DNA from: a virus
Length of the DNA: 23,532 bases
Direction: 5' to 3' (one strand)
Virus record (IMG/VR): IMGVR_UViG_3300024985_000010
Coordinates: 1 to 23,532 of that record
Part shown: positions 6,953 to 12,667 of the stretch, in pieces
Layout: the number at the start of each line of letters is the position of its first letter
How positions within the stretch are numbered: the first letter of the stretch is position 1
Program-made: the position numbers and the translations under genes
Notes under the pieces: generated by a model
The model's database searches: none
The model's input: only the letters and a program-made list of their open reading frames with translations
What the model was told of the DNA's origin: nothing

Positions 6953-7477
6953 ATGAAAAACGTGATGATAGATTTGGAGACTATGGGAAAAAACGCAGAT
7001 GCAGCAATTATTGCAATTGGTGCGGTTGAGTTTGACATTCAATCAGCAGCAGTCGGCGAGCGTTTTTATACCATCGTTGATCTTGAGTCTTCAGTCAATA
7101 TGGGCGGAGTTATTGACCCTTCGACGGTGCTATGGTGGATGCAGCAGAGTGATGCGGCGCGTGCAGAATTTACAAGAGGTGGCGAACACATAACCGTTGC
7201 ATTGTATCAGTTCTCAAAATGGATGATGGACAGGGCGGAAAAGTCAGATGTCAAAGTGTGGGGGAACGGAGCAGATTTCGATAATGTGATTTTAAGTTCA
7301 GCATTCATGCGTAATAAAACGACTAGACCTTGGGAATTTTGGAACAATCGTTGTTATCGCACGGTGAAAGCTATGTATCCACAAGTGAAGATATTAATAA
7401 ATGGCACTCATCATAATGCTGTTGATGATGCTGAGAACCAAGCATGGCACTTAATTAATATGCTTAAAACGGCGTAG
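6953..7477 (+). CDS. DEDDh 3'-5' exonuclease (DnaQ-like/ExoVIII-like)
   Basis: This 174-residue protein starts at ATG 6953 after TTGAGGAG. Exo I motif is D7 and E9 (MIDLETMG), the Exo II aspartate is in GNGADFDN, and Exo III is HHNAVDDAENQ with the DEDDh histidine and last aspartate. The size and the WWMQQSDAAR segment match the single-domain exonucleases in phage early regions related to the RecE nuclease or Rv2179c. It probably trims DNA or RNA 3' ends during replication or recombination. Its codon choice looks more AT-rich than the primase gene upstream, hinting at separate acquisition. It is followed by a 27-bp hairpin repeat. Confidence 0.85.
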   Translation: MKNVMIDLETMGKNADAAIIAIGAVEFDIQSAAVGERFYTIVDLESSVNMGGVIDPSTVLWWMQQSDAARAEFTRGGEHITVALYQFSKWMMDRAEKSDVKVWGNGADFDNVILSSAFMRNKTTRPWEFWNNRCYRTVKAMYPQVKILINGTHHNAVDDAENQAWHLINMLKTA

Positions 7478-7481
7478 CACA

Positions 7482-7508
7482 TAGGGTGGGCACCGCTGTT
7501 GTGCCCAC
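7482..7508. repeat. REP-like hairpin repeat, copy 1
   Basis: This is a 27-bp segment whose arms GTGGGCAC and GTGCCCAC pair around CGCTGTT. It begins five bases after the exonuclease stop. An identical 27-bp copy lies at 10972-10998, also just after a stop codon. Here no T-run follows, so it is less terminator-like than copy 2. Confidence 0.8.
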
Positions 7509-7536
7509 GCGGATTAAACAACTTGAGGAGAGAAAC

Positions 7537-8040
7537 ATGAACCAAGATGATAAACAAAAATTAACAGTAGAATTTAACAGCTACTTAAACCGCATCAATG
7601 ACCAACTCATTCCGCTGCAAGATGAAGCCTACCAAACAGGTCTTCAACGTGGAAAAACTGAACGTCGTGAACGTCAATACGACATTCTGGCATGGGCCAT
7701 AAAAACCTTTGGCGTTAAAACAGCAGATCATGCTGACGAGCGCATCCGCAGATTTGCTGAAGAGGCTATTGAACTATGCCAAGCCGCCGAACTTGATAAA
7801 GAAGCCATGCTTAACCTGGTTGAATATGTCTATGCAAGACCTTCAGGAAACATTAACCAAGAAGTCGGCCAAGTGGGCGTAGCGTTGCTGGCCTTTGCAC
7901 AACACAAATTTATCTCAGCAAACTTTGAGGAAGAAGAAGAATTCAAACGCCTGCAATCATTACCCGCTGATTACTGGCAAGCCAGACAAAACGCCAAAGC
8001 AGAAAAAGGCGTTGGCTTGGCGTCAACAGCGGATAAATAA
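7537..8040 (+). CDS. MazG-like nucleotide pyrophosphohydrolase-type protein
   Basis: This 167-residue protein starts at ATG 7537, preceded by CTTGAGGAGAG; an upstream in-frame start at 7486 lies within the hairpin repeat and is unlikely. The all-alpha core carries RRFAEEAIELCQAA and INQEVGQVGVALLAFA, matching phage MazG-like proteins (EExxE in the first helix, E-V-G-x-V in the second). Classical MazG has ExxD in the second helix; here it is E-V-G-Q, so metal binding may be reduced, although this phage subfamily often looks so. It would hydrolyse NTP-like compounds or act on nucleotide signalling. It sits in the early operon next to a conserved hypothetical. Confidence 0.65.
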   Translation: MNQDDKQKLTVEFNSYLNRINDQLIPLQDEAYQTGLQRGKTERRERQYDILAWAIKTFGVKTADHADERIRRFAEEAIELCQAAELDKEAMLNLVEYVYARPSGNINQEVGQVGVALLAFAQHKFISANFEEEEEFKRLQSLPADYWQARQNAKAEKGVGLASTADK

Positions 8041-8044
8041 CCCT

Positions 8045-8512
8045 ATGACCTACGCAGAAACCACCACAGTCACCAGTGACAAAAGCCGAGCAGAAATTGA
8101 ACGCACCCTATCACGCTATGGTGCTTCATCCTTTATGTACGGCTGGAGCCAAACCCACGCGCAAATAGCGTTTGAAATGCTCGGCCGGCGCATTCACTTC
8201 AAACTGCCGTTGCCTGATAAAACAGCCGCTGAATTCACCCGCACGCCCACGGGCAAACCGCGCGCTGCCAACCAAATTGAACAAGCCTACGAGCAAGCCA
8301 TAAGACAGCGCTGGCGAGCCTTAGCGTTAGTGATAAAAGCCAAACTGGAAGCTGTTGAAGCGGGCATTACCGTATTTGATGAAGAGTTCCTTGCCCATAT
8401 CGTCCTGCCTGGCGGCGGGACCGTCGGACAGTTTATGCTGCCGCAAGTCGATGAATCATACCGAACTGGAAAAATGCCGCCGTTATTACCAGCACCTGGA
8501 GACATTAAATAA
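8045..8512 (+). CDS. Conserved phage hypothetical protein
   Basis: This 155-residue product starts at ATG 8045, four bases after the previous stop. I recognise the pattern (SRAEIERTLSRYGASSFMYG, later RQRWRALALVIKAKLEAVEA and EEFLAHIVLPGGGTVG) as one recurring in many proteobacterial prophages, but without a known function. It is soluble with a long central helix. Its regular occurrence in early regions suggests a role in DNA metabolism; that is inference. Its stop overlaps the next start as TAATG. Confidence 0.7.
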   Translation: MTYAETTTVTSDKSRAEIERTLSRYGASSFMYGWSQTHAQIAFEMLGRRIHFKLPLPDKTAAEFTRTPTGKPRAANQIEQAYEQAIRQRWRALALVIKAKLEAVEAGITVFDEEFLAHIVLPGGGTVGQFMLPQVDESYRTGKMPPLLPAPGDIK

Positions 8513-8703
8513 TGATGAATGCCCACGTTATCCTGCTGTACCAATGGCTGTGCTTTGTCGCCCAACAAAACCACCGGCACATGGCCCAACTGCACTATTA
8601 CACCAAATTGCAGCTAGAAGAAAACCCACACTGGCAACCCGAGCATATTATAAAAACAAATCCACCTGCAGTTTCTTACGCTGATCAGCAGGCAGGTTAT
8701 TGA
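8512..8703 (+). CDS. Hypothetical small protein, last gene of the early operon
   Basis: This 63-residue frame starts at ATG 8512, overlapping the previous stop by one base, with a second ATG directly following. It has many aromatic and His residues (YQWLCFVAQQNHRHMAQLHY) and no clear motif. Its last 56 bases overlap the 3' end of ogr on the other strand, so the two transcripts would be antisense to each other there. Family unknown. Confidence 0.45.
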   Translation: MMNAHVILLYQWLCFVAQQNHRHMAQLHYYTKLQLEENPHWQPEHIIKTNPPAVSYADQQAGY

Positions 8704-8899
8704 TTAAAGTCGCGGCAATTTGTAACGTGGTGGTTTGCGGTGGATTAAGGTAGTTTTTAAACGACAGCGAAAAAACAAAACTGGCGCCGCAATCTTTGGT
8801 ATTCATGCACTGACAGTACAGGTCGGCCACCCGTTCTGTCAGTTCGTTTCTTGATGTAATCCGGGCTTTAGAATAGCAATTAGGGCAGTTAACGCGCAT
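8648..8899 (-). CDS. ogr: Ogr/Delta-type zinc-finger late activator
   Basis: This 83-residue protein has CPNC at residues 5-8 and a second pair in CQCMNTKDCGASF, with the Ogr-family block SRxxTERVxxxYxQCxNxxCxxxF clearly visible, followed by SFKNYLNPP. In P2, Ogr binds upstream of late promoters and contacts RNA polymerase alpha to switch on P, O, V and F operons. The start at ATG 8897-8899 has GAGGAGG upstream on the minus strand. It lies here alone, antisense to the rightward early and accessory genes, rather than next to attP. A 16-bp palindrome at 8939-8954 lies in its promoter region, suggesting it is held off in the lysogen. Confidence 0.9.
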   Translation of the reverse strand: MRVNCPNCYSKARITSRNELTERVADLYCQCMNTKDCGASFVFSLSFKNYLNPPQTTTLQIAATLINNLPADQRKKLQVDLFL

Positions 8900-8938
8900 A
8901 GTAAAACCTCCTCAAGTTTTTGTTATATTGTATCAAAA

Positions 8939-8954
8939 CACCTTATTTTAGGTG
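8939..8954. promoter_or_regulatory. Putative operator A in the ogr promoter
   Basis: CACCTTATTTTAGGTG is the most symmetric copy of the five; flanking bases extend it to AACACC/GGTGTT. A TATAAC box for leftward transcription lies at 8927-8922, so the dyad would cover its -35 region. It could also form a short RNA hairpin. Operator function is inferred from recurrence. Confidence 0.55.
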
Positions 8955-9061
8955 TTAAAAACGTCCAGATAACTATTCGGTAAACAATTAATAAACGTAA
9001 CGATTATCATAATTATGTGTTTCATGATGCGTTACCCATCCTACAAACTTAGGAAATAGAT

Positions 9062-9316
9062 ATGAGCGAACTTTATAAAACCAGATACTGCAACGGTGAT
9101 AACCATCCGCACAACTCTTTCGCGCGGGGAGCTATTAGCGGCTATGTTGTCTATCGAGATCACGGCAAAAAATGCCCTGATAAAGATCTAATCGCCCAGA
9201 TACATAAAGTCGCCGTTTTTGTTGATGAAGAAGAAGCGCTGGACTACTGCAGGTACCGAAACAAATGGATTGATCTAACGGGGACAGATGCACTGGAGGA
9301 TATAAAAGACGATTAA
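9062..9316 (+). CDS. Hypothetical accessory protein (possible moron)
   Basis: This 84-residue protein starts at ATG 9062 with TTAGGAAATAGAT upstream. It is acidic with aromatic residues (GYVVYRDHGKKCPDKDLIAQ, later VDEEEALDYCRYRNKWIDL) and has no membrane segment. It sits alone with its own upstream gap of about 160 bp, opposite ogr, so it may be expressed in the lysogen. No family is recognised. Confidence 0.6.
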   Translation: MSELYKTRYCNGDNHPHNSFARGAISGYVVYRDHGKKCPDKDLIAQIHKVAVFVDEEEALDYCRYRNKWIDLTGTDALEDIKDD

Positions 9317-9376
9317 TGTATTTCCCACCGTTTTATTCTATCTTTACTCCTTAAGTTAACAGCTTGAGGAGGCTGC

Positions 9377-9913
9377 ATGGAAAGTGTTTTAACTCGTTTA
9401 CAAGAATCTATCGGGACCGGTGAATTGATAAATATTATTTACCATGGTGGGCATGAACCCGGAAAATCAAGGCAGATTTTACCGATAAAAATAACGGCCG
9501 ATAAAGTCCGTGCAAAGTGTTTAACAACTGGACAAATTAAAACGTTTTCAATTGCAAAAATTGAGTTGTCTAAAAATGATGACGTTACTTATACCGGGCA
9601 ACAGCAAGCAACTGAGCCATTAACTGTCGATGAATTTAATGACTTAATAAGCAACTGCTTATCAGACCTATCGGCAATGGGTTGGCATGTACTATTGAAT
9701 GAACAAGGCATAGGGTTATTTGAAACACTTAAAAGCGGCAAACCAAAGAAAAACCCAAAGGTGTATTTTATATTTTTAATAAATGACACTGATCAAGCAG
9801 ACAACCCGTTATTCAAGCCCTATAGAGTGCCCGGTAAATCGTTTAAGTTTTTTGATAAGGCGATAGAAGAGTTCATGGCACAAGCCAAGTACTTCGCACC
9901 AAACAAAGTTTGA
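9377..9913 (+). CDS. WYL-like domain protein, possible moron
   Basis: This 178-residue product starts at ATG 9377 after CTTGAGGAGGCTGC. Residues about 15-65 (LINIIYHGGHEPGKSRQILP, then KVRAKCLTTGQIKTFSIAKI) resemble the core of WYL/SH3-like ligand-sensing domains: Y-x-G, then P-x-R-x-I-x-P, then V-x-A-x-C and the R/KTF-x-x-x-K/R-I ending. The second half is helical and unrecognised. WYL domains often bind nucleic acid or nucleotides in defence and regulatory proteins. No HTH is attached. Placed in an accessory slot before the antirepressor RNA region, it could be lysogenic cargo. The domain call is moderate. Confidence 0.5.
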   Translation: MESVLTRLQESIGTGELINIIYHGGHEPGKSRQILPIKITADKVRAKCLTTGQIKTFSIAKIELSKNDDVTYTGQQQATEPLTVDEFNDLISNCLSDLSAMGWHVLLNEQGIGLFETLKSGKPKKNPKVYFIFLINDTDQADNPLFKPYRVPGKSFKFFDKAIEEFMAQAKYFAPNKV

Positions 9914-9938
9914 CAAGCTGTTTTTCAGGGTCTAAGCT
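9910..9938 (+). promoter_or_regulatory. Candidate promoter for the structured RNA
   Basis: A perfect TTGACA at 9910-9915 overlaps the stop codon of the preceding gene. The best -10 at 17-base spacing is TAAGCT at 9933-9938, only a three-of-six match. If used, transcripts would begin near 9945 and end at the terminator at 9997-10017, giving an RNA of about 70 bases. Confidence 0.45.
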
Positions 9939-10017
9939 AATCCCGTGCTGACATATTCAGCGCCGGGGTTAGCGTCCTGAATTACAAGCGGCACCGCCGC
10001 ATTCATGCGGTTTTTTT
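9925..10017 (+). ncRNA. Structured RNA, C4-antisense-like candidate
   Basis: The DNA folds as nested stems: TCAGG 9925-9929 with CCTGA 9976-9980, GCTAATCCCG 9936-9945 with CGGGGTTAGC 9964-9973 (one G-U), and GCTGA 9947-9951 with TCAGC 9957-9961. A terminator hairpin follows. With a start near 9945, an alternative fold pairs GCCG with CGGC and leaves GGGGTTAGCG partly in a loop. This segment can pair over ten positions (two G-U) with CGCTAACTTC at 10093-10102 in the leader of the downstream antirepressor. In phages P1 and P7 the C4 antisense RNA silences the antirepressor gene in just this layout. Identity as C4 (Rfam RF01695) is a hypothesis from structure and context. Confidence 0.5.
9997..10017 (+). 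terminator. Rho-independent terminator of the structured RNA
   Basis: CCGCAT/ATGCGG (or ACCGC/GCGGT in an alternative register) is followed by seven T residues. It closes the C4-like element and separates it from the antirepressor leader, so reading through it would be needed if both share a promoter. Confidence 0.8.
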
Positions 10018-10041
10018 GTGCCAAGCGTTCAGCTTCCTATT

Positions 10042-10120
10042 ATGGTGGGCTGGGCGGAGCAGCCGCAAGGCTGGCCGGTGCTTGTACCGGTACGCTAACT
10101 TCGTTCAGTCCGCCACCCAA
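10042..10120 (+). ncRNA. Folded leader of the antirepressor gene, with an 18-codon ORF
   Basis: The leader shows a GNRA-capped hairpin CAGCC-GCAA-GGCTG, a second hairpin CCGGT-GCTTGT-ACCGG, and a closing stem GGCGGA with TCCGCC, which together form a multi-branch fold. An 18-codon frame, MVGWAEQPQGWPVLVPVR, starts at 10042 without a clear ribosome site and stops at 10096-10098. Its stop lies inside the segment CGCTAACTTC that can pair with the upstream RNA. In P1 the small icd frame before ant plays a coupling role; whether this frame is translated is unknown. Confidence 0.45.
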
Positions 10121-10169
10121 TGCATAGCGTCTTTGGGTAGTGGTTTATAACCTGTTAGGAGATACAAGC

Positions 10170-10730
10170 ATGAACAACTTAAAAACCCTCGCCAATCCTT
10201 TCCAATTTGAAACACTCGATGTGCGCACCGCTGTCGATGACAATGAAAACGTTTGGTTCTGCGCTAAAGATGTATGTGCTGTTTTAGACATTACATGGGC
10301 TGGACCAACACTAGAAAACATGCCTGAAGAGTGGAAAGGGATGTTAAAACTCCACACCCCTGGCGGCGAACAAAACGCCAATTTCATCAACGAATCCGGT
10401 CTTTATTCGCTGATCTTTCGTTCCAACAAACCTAAAGCCAAAGAATTTGCCAATTGGGTATTGGGTGAAGTTCTGCCCCAAATCCGCAAGCATGGCTTTT
10501 TTGGCAGTTTGCCCACTAAAGACTATATCGCCGTGGTTAAGCAAATCGACATTCTTACCGATCGCTTAACCGATAGCAAAAACGCCTTTACCCACCAGCT
10601 GCTGGTTAACCCGCTGCGTAACCTATGCAACATGGCCGGTCACCCGATGCCTGACATTGCGCTAATCAGTAAACAGATTGATCAAATAGACTTATTTGAT
10701 AATGACGTTAAACAATTGGGCGGTGTGTGA
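10170..10730 (+). CDS. Bro-N domain antirepressor
   Basis: This 186-residue protein starts at ATG 10170, with TTAGGAG about nine bases upstream. Residues about 10-115 form a Bro-N domain: FQFETLDVRTAVDDNENVWF, CAKDVCAVLDI, then NFINESGLYSLIFRSNKPKA and FANWVLGEVLPQIRKHG are hallmark blocks. The C-terminal 70 residues are a shorter unknown domain (DYIAVVKQIDILTDRL). Such proteins in phages antagonise the immunity repressor and trigger lytic growth. The preceding structured RNAs would hold it silent in the lysogen. Its stop overlaps the start of the next gene (TGATG). Confidence 0.9.
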   Translation: MNNLKTLANPFQFETLDVRTAVDDNENVWFCAKDVCAVLDITWAGPTLENMPEEWKGMLKLHTPGGEQNANFINESGLYSLIFRSNKPKAKEFANWVLGEVLPQIRKHGFFGSLPTKDYIAVVKQIDILTDRLTDSKNAFTHQLLVNPLRNLCNMAGHPMPDIALISKQIDQIDLFDNDVKQLGGV

Positions 10731-10963
10731 TGAGCACTTTTCAGAAGATGCAAGCCCAAGTGCTTGACCACCTTGACGACCTTAATAACGAAGTCAATGC
10801 CTTGCATTGTTTAACCGGTCTGTTAATGGGCCAAGAGCCTGGCAATAATGCCGTTAATTTGAATGAGCTGTGTTGCCTACTCGATCCTATTATCGAGCGC
10901 CAAAAAACCATTGTTGATGAGGTGCGCGGCATGTTTAAAGAGGTCGGCTTTACCGCTAAATAA
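10730..10963 (+). CDS. Small helical partner of the antirepressor gene
   Basis: This 77-residue product starts at ATG 10730, overlapping the antirepressor stop as TGATG. It appears fully helical (FQKMQAQVLDHLDDLNNEVN, later CCLLDPIIERQKTIVDEVRG) and could be a coiled-coil. No family is recognised. Coupled translation suggests it works with, or is produced alongside, the antirepressor. A terminator hairpin follows nine bases after the stop. Confidence 0.6.
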   Translation: MSTFQKMQAQVLDHLDDLNNEVNALHCLTGLLMGQEPGNNAVNLNELCCLLDPIIERQKTIVDEVRGMFKEVGFTAK

Positions 10964-10971
10964 GCAATACG

Positions 10972-11003
10972 TAGGGTGGGCACCGCTGTTGTGCCCACCT
11001 TTT
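10972..11003 (+). terminator. REP-like hairpin repeat, copy 2, acting as terminator
   Basis: GGTGGGCAC pairs with GTGCCCACC around CGCTGTT and is followed by TTTT, a good intrinsic terminator for the antirepressor operon. Its first 27 bases (10972-10998) are identical to the copy at 7482-7508. It also faces the converging endolysin gene whose stop is at 11033. Confidence 0.75.
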
Positions 11004-11032
11004 AAACCATCCTGCGCACATCCTCACAATGG

Positions 11033-11449
11033 TCACGCCAGCTTCTTGCCATCCTGCAAATCGGTAATCGTTAACCCATCGGTAAACTGGCAATGGACCA
11101 GTTCTTTAAACTTTACCCAGCGCCCGGCCCACTCCAACCCGCACTGCTCGGCAATTGCCCCACACCGCTCAAAAGTCTTTAAATTTTTGTAATCGGCTTT
11201 GCCATTGACGATAGGTACAAAATCAAAGGCCAGTTGGTAATTATGAAATGACTGGCCCGGCCTGGCATTGGTAACGACCTTGCCTGGTGCGGTTCGGCCT
11301 TGGGCGTATAAGGTGGCTTGGTAGGCGTTGTCTCGATAGGTGCTGGTAATAATTACCTCAATCCCCTGCCGTTTGCATTCGGCAATAAAGCCTTGGCAGC
11401 GGGATTTAACCAAGGGGTGCAAATCGTTTATATCGCGGCTGTTGATCAT
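11033..11449 (-). CDS. M15-family L-alanyl-D-glutamate peptidase endolysin
   Basis: This 138-residue protein shows the M15 metallopeptidase zinc ligands H69 and D76 in SFHNYQLAFDF and H119 in KELVHCQF, as in phage T5-type endolysins. VIITSTYRDNAYQATLYAQG is the conserved beta-strand/loop before the active site. It would cleave peptidoglycan cross-bridges during lysis. No signal peptide is present, so export depends on a holin, likely the one at 20793. It is the last gene of the leftward late operon and overlaps the portal stop by ATGA, so it is coupled to Q. Splitting lysis genes over two operons is less usual for P2-like phages. Confidence 0.9.
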   Translation of the reverse strand: MINSRDINDLHPLVKSRCQGFIAECKRQGIEVIITSTYRDNAYQATLYAQGRTAPGKVVTNARPGQSFHNYQLAFDFVPIVNGKADYKNLKTFERCGAIAEQCGLEWAGRWVKFKELVHCQFTDGLTITDLQDGKKLA

Positions 11450-12495
11450 GCGCTTACCTGCCAGTCTGGGGTTTTAAAAGTTACCGGGTTGCCGGGGATT
11501 TGTTCATTAATTTCCAAAAACACTTGCTGCATGGCGGTCACTTCCAGCTCGTGATAGACCTTCATACTGTCGGTTAAGTTGCCAAAGCCGCCGACATTGC
11601 TGGGCATGATCGCTGATAGCCCAGGGTAAACCCGGTGCATAGCAAGCATTTCCATTTCTGTGACTTCTTTAATCGCTTGAAATTCATCTTTGGTGCCGAT
11701 GTTACCCACAGGAATAATCTGCACCGGCTCTTTGCTGCTGGAGCGTGGAATATTGAGGTACAAGCTTCTAAAGTTGCCCGGCCCTTTTGAGTCCTTCACT
11801 TTATCCTCGATTGCCTTGGCGGTTTCATCGTCCAGGTTGGCATCCGTAGTGACCAATATGTAACCCATATGCGCGCCGTTGATAAAATACTTACGCCGAA
11901 ACAAACTGGCATCTTCACTCAGCAGCACAGCTTGTATGCCGCCCAGATATTGCGGTACGCCATAGATGTCTTGCTTTACGTCCGGCTCTTTAATGTGCAG
12001 CACTTCGCCAGGTTTAAAGACGGTCATTTTTTCAATACTGCCGGTGCTTGAATTGCTGTTTAGCTTGACGTAGACATCCTTGGCTTTGGCTTTGCGCATG
12101 CTGATCGCCGGTAAGCGCTGCAGCCGCACCACGCGCCCAAAGCGGTCGGTAAACTTTTGAAAGTAACAGTTAGCGAACACGCCATAATCTAACGCCGCCG
12201 ACCGCAGTTCTTTGGTTGATAACACGCTGGACGGTGTAAACCACTTAACCACCATGTTCCTTTTAAAATGGATAATTGGCCCGTGATAAGCATTGGCATT
12301 AATCAGCTTGGCCAACCCTTCTAAGTCCACCGGAGGCCGGTAATACTCGCCGCCCACATCTAAAAAAGTGCCTAAATAATCAGCGAGATTATTGCTCATG
12401 ACCGTTTCCGGATCGCCAAAGCTAAAGGCCATGGCTTTTCCCTGTGGCGGCGGGTTTAAAGTTTTTTTCAGCTGGCTTAATACGCTGGTTATCAT
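11446..12495 (-). CDS. Q: Portal protein (P2 gpQ/PBSX family)
   Basis: This 349-residue protein is close to the 344 of P2 gpQ. Recognisable segments include FSFGDPETVM, YYRPPVDLEGLAKL, YHGPIIHFKRNMVV, VLHIKEPDVKQDIYGVPQYL and the C-terminal EITEMEMLAMHRVYPGLSAI-like region (here KEVTEMEMLAMHRVYPGLSA), all typical of the family. Twelve copies form the portal vertex through which DNA enters. It follows the 55-aa gene with an ATGA overlap and precedes the endolysin, in the classic P-Q order of the leftward late operon. Confidence 0.95.
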   Translation of the reverse strand: MITSVLSQLKKTLNPPPQGKAMAFSFGDPETVMSNNLADYLGTFLDVGGEYYRPPVDLEGLAKLINANAYHGPIIHFKRNMVVKWFTPSSVLSTKELRSAALDYGVFANCYFQKFTDRFGRVVRLQRLPAISMRKAKAKDVYVKLNSNSSTGSIEKMTVFKPGEVLHIKEPDVKQDIYGVPQYLGGIQAVLLSEDASLFRRKYFINGAHMGYILVTTDANLDDETAKAIEDKVKDSKGPGNFRSLYLNIPRSSSKEPVQIIPVGNIGTKDEFQAIKEVTEMEMLAMHRVYPGLSAIMPSNVGGFGNLTDSMKVYHELEVTAMQQVFLEINEQIPGNPVTFKTPDWQVSA

Positions 12496-12659
12496 GGTTG
12501 TTTTTCCTGTTGTTTTAGTTCGTCACGCAAGCGTTTTGCGGCGGTTTGCCGGTACATCTGCTTAGTTATCATGTCGCAAACACGAATTAATAAACCCTCC
12601 AGGTGTTTTATTCGGGTGGTGCATTCAACAAATTCTTTTTGTGCTTCGTCACTGGTCAT
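12492..12659 (-). CDS. Small helical protein between terminase and portal genes
   Basis: A 55-residue frame starts at ATG 12659 after a strong AGGAGG and ends in TGA overlapping the portal ATG. The product (MTSDEAQKEFVECTTRIKHL, then RQTAAKRLRDELKQQEKQP) looks like a basic coiled coil. P2 itself has no gene here. It is supported by ribosome site and overlaps at both ends. Function unknown. Confidence 0.65.
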   Translation of the reverse strand: MTSDEAQKEFVECTTRIKHLEGLLIRVCDMITKQMYRQTAAKRLRDELKQQEKQP

Positions 12660-12667
12660 AAATCCTC

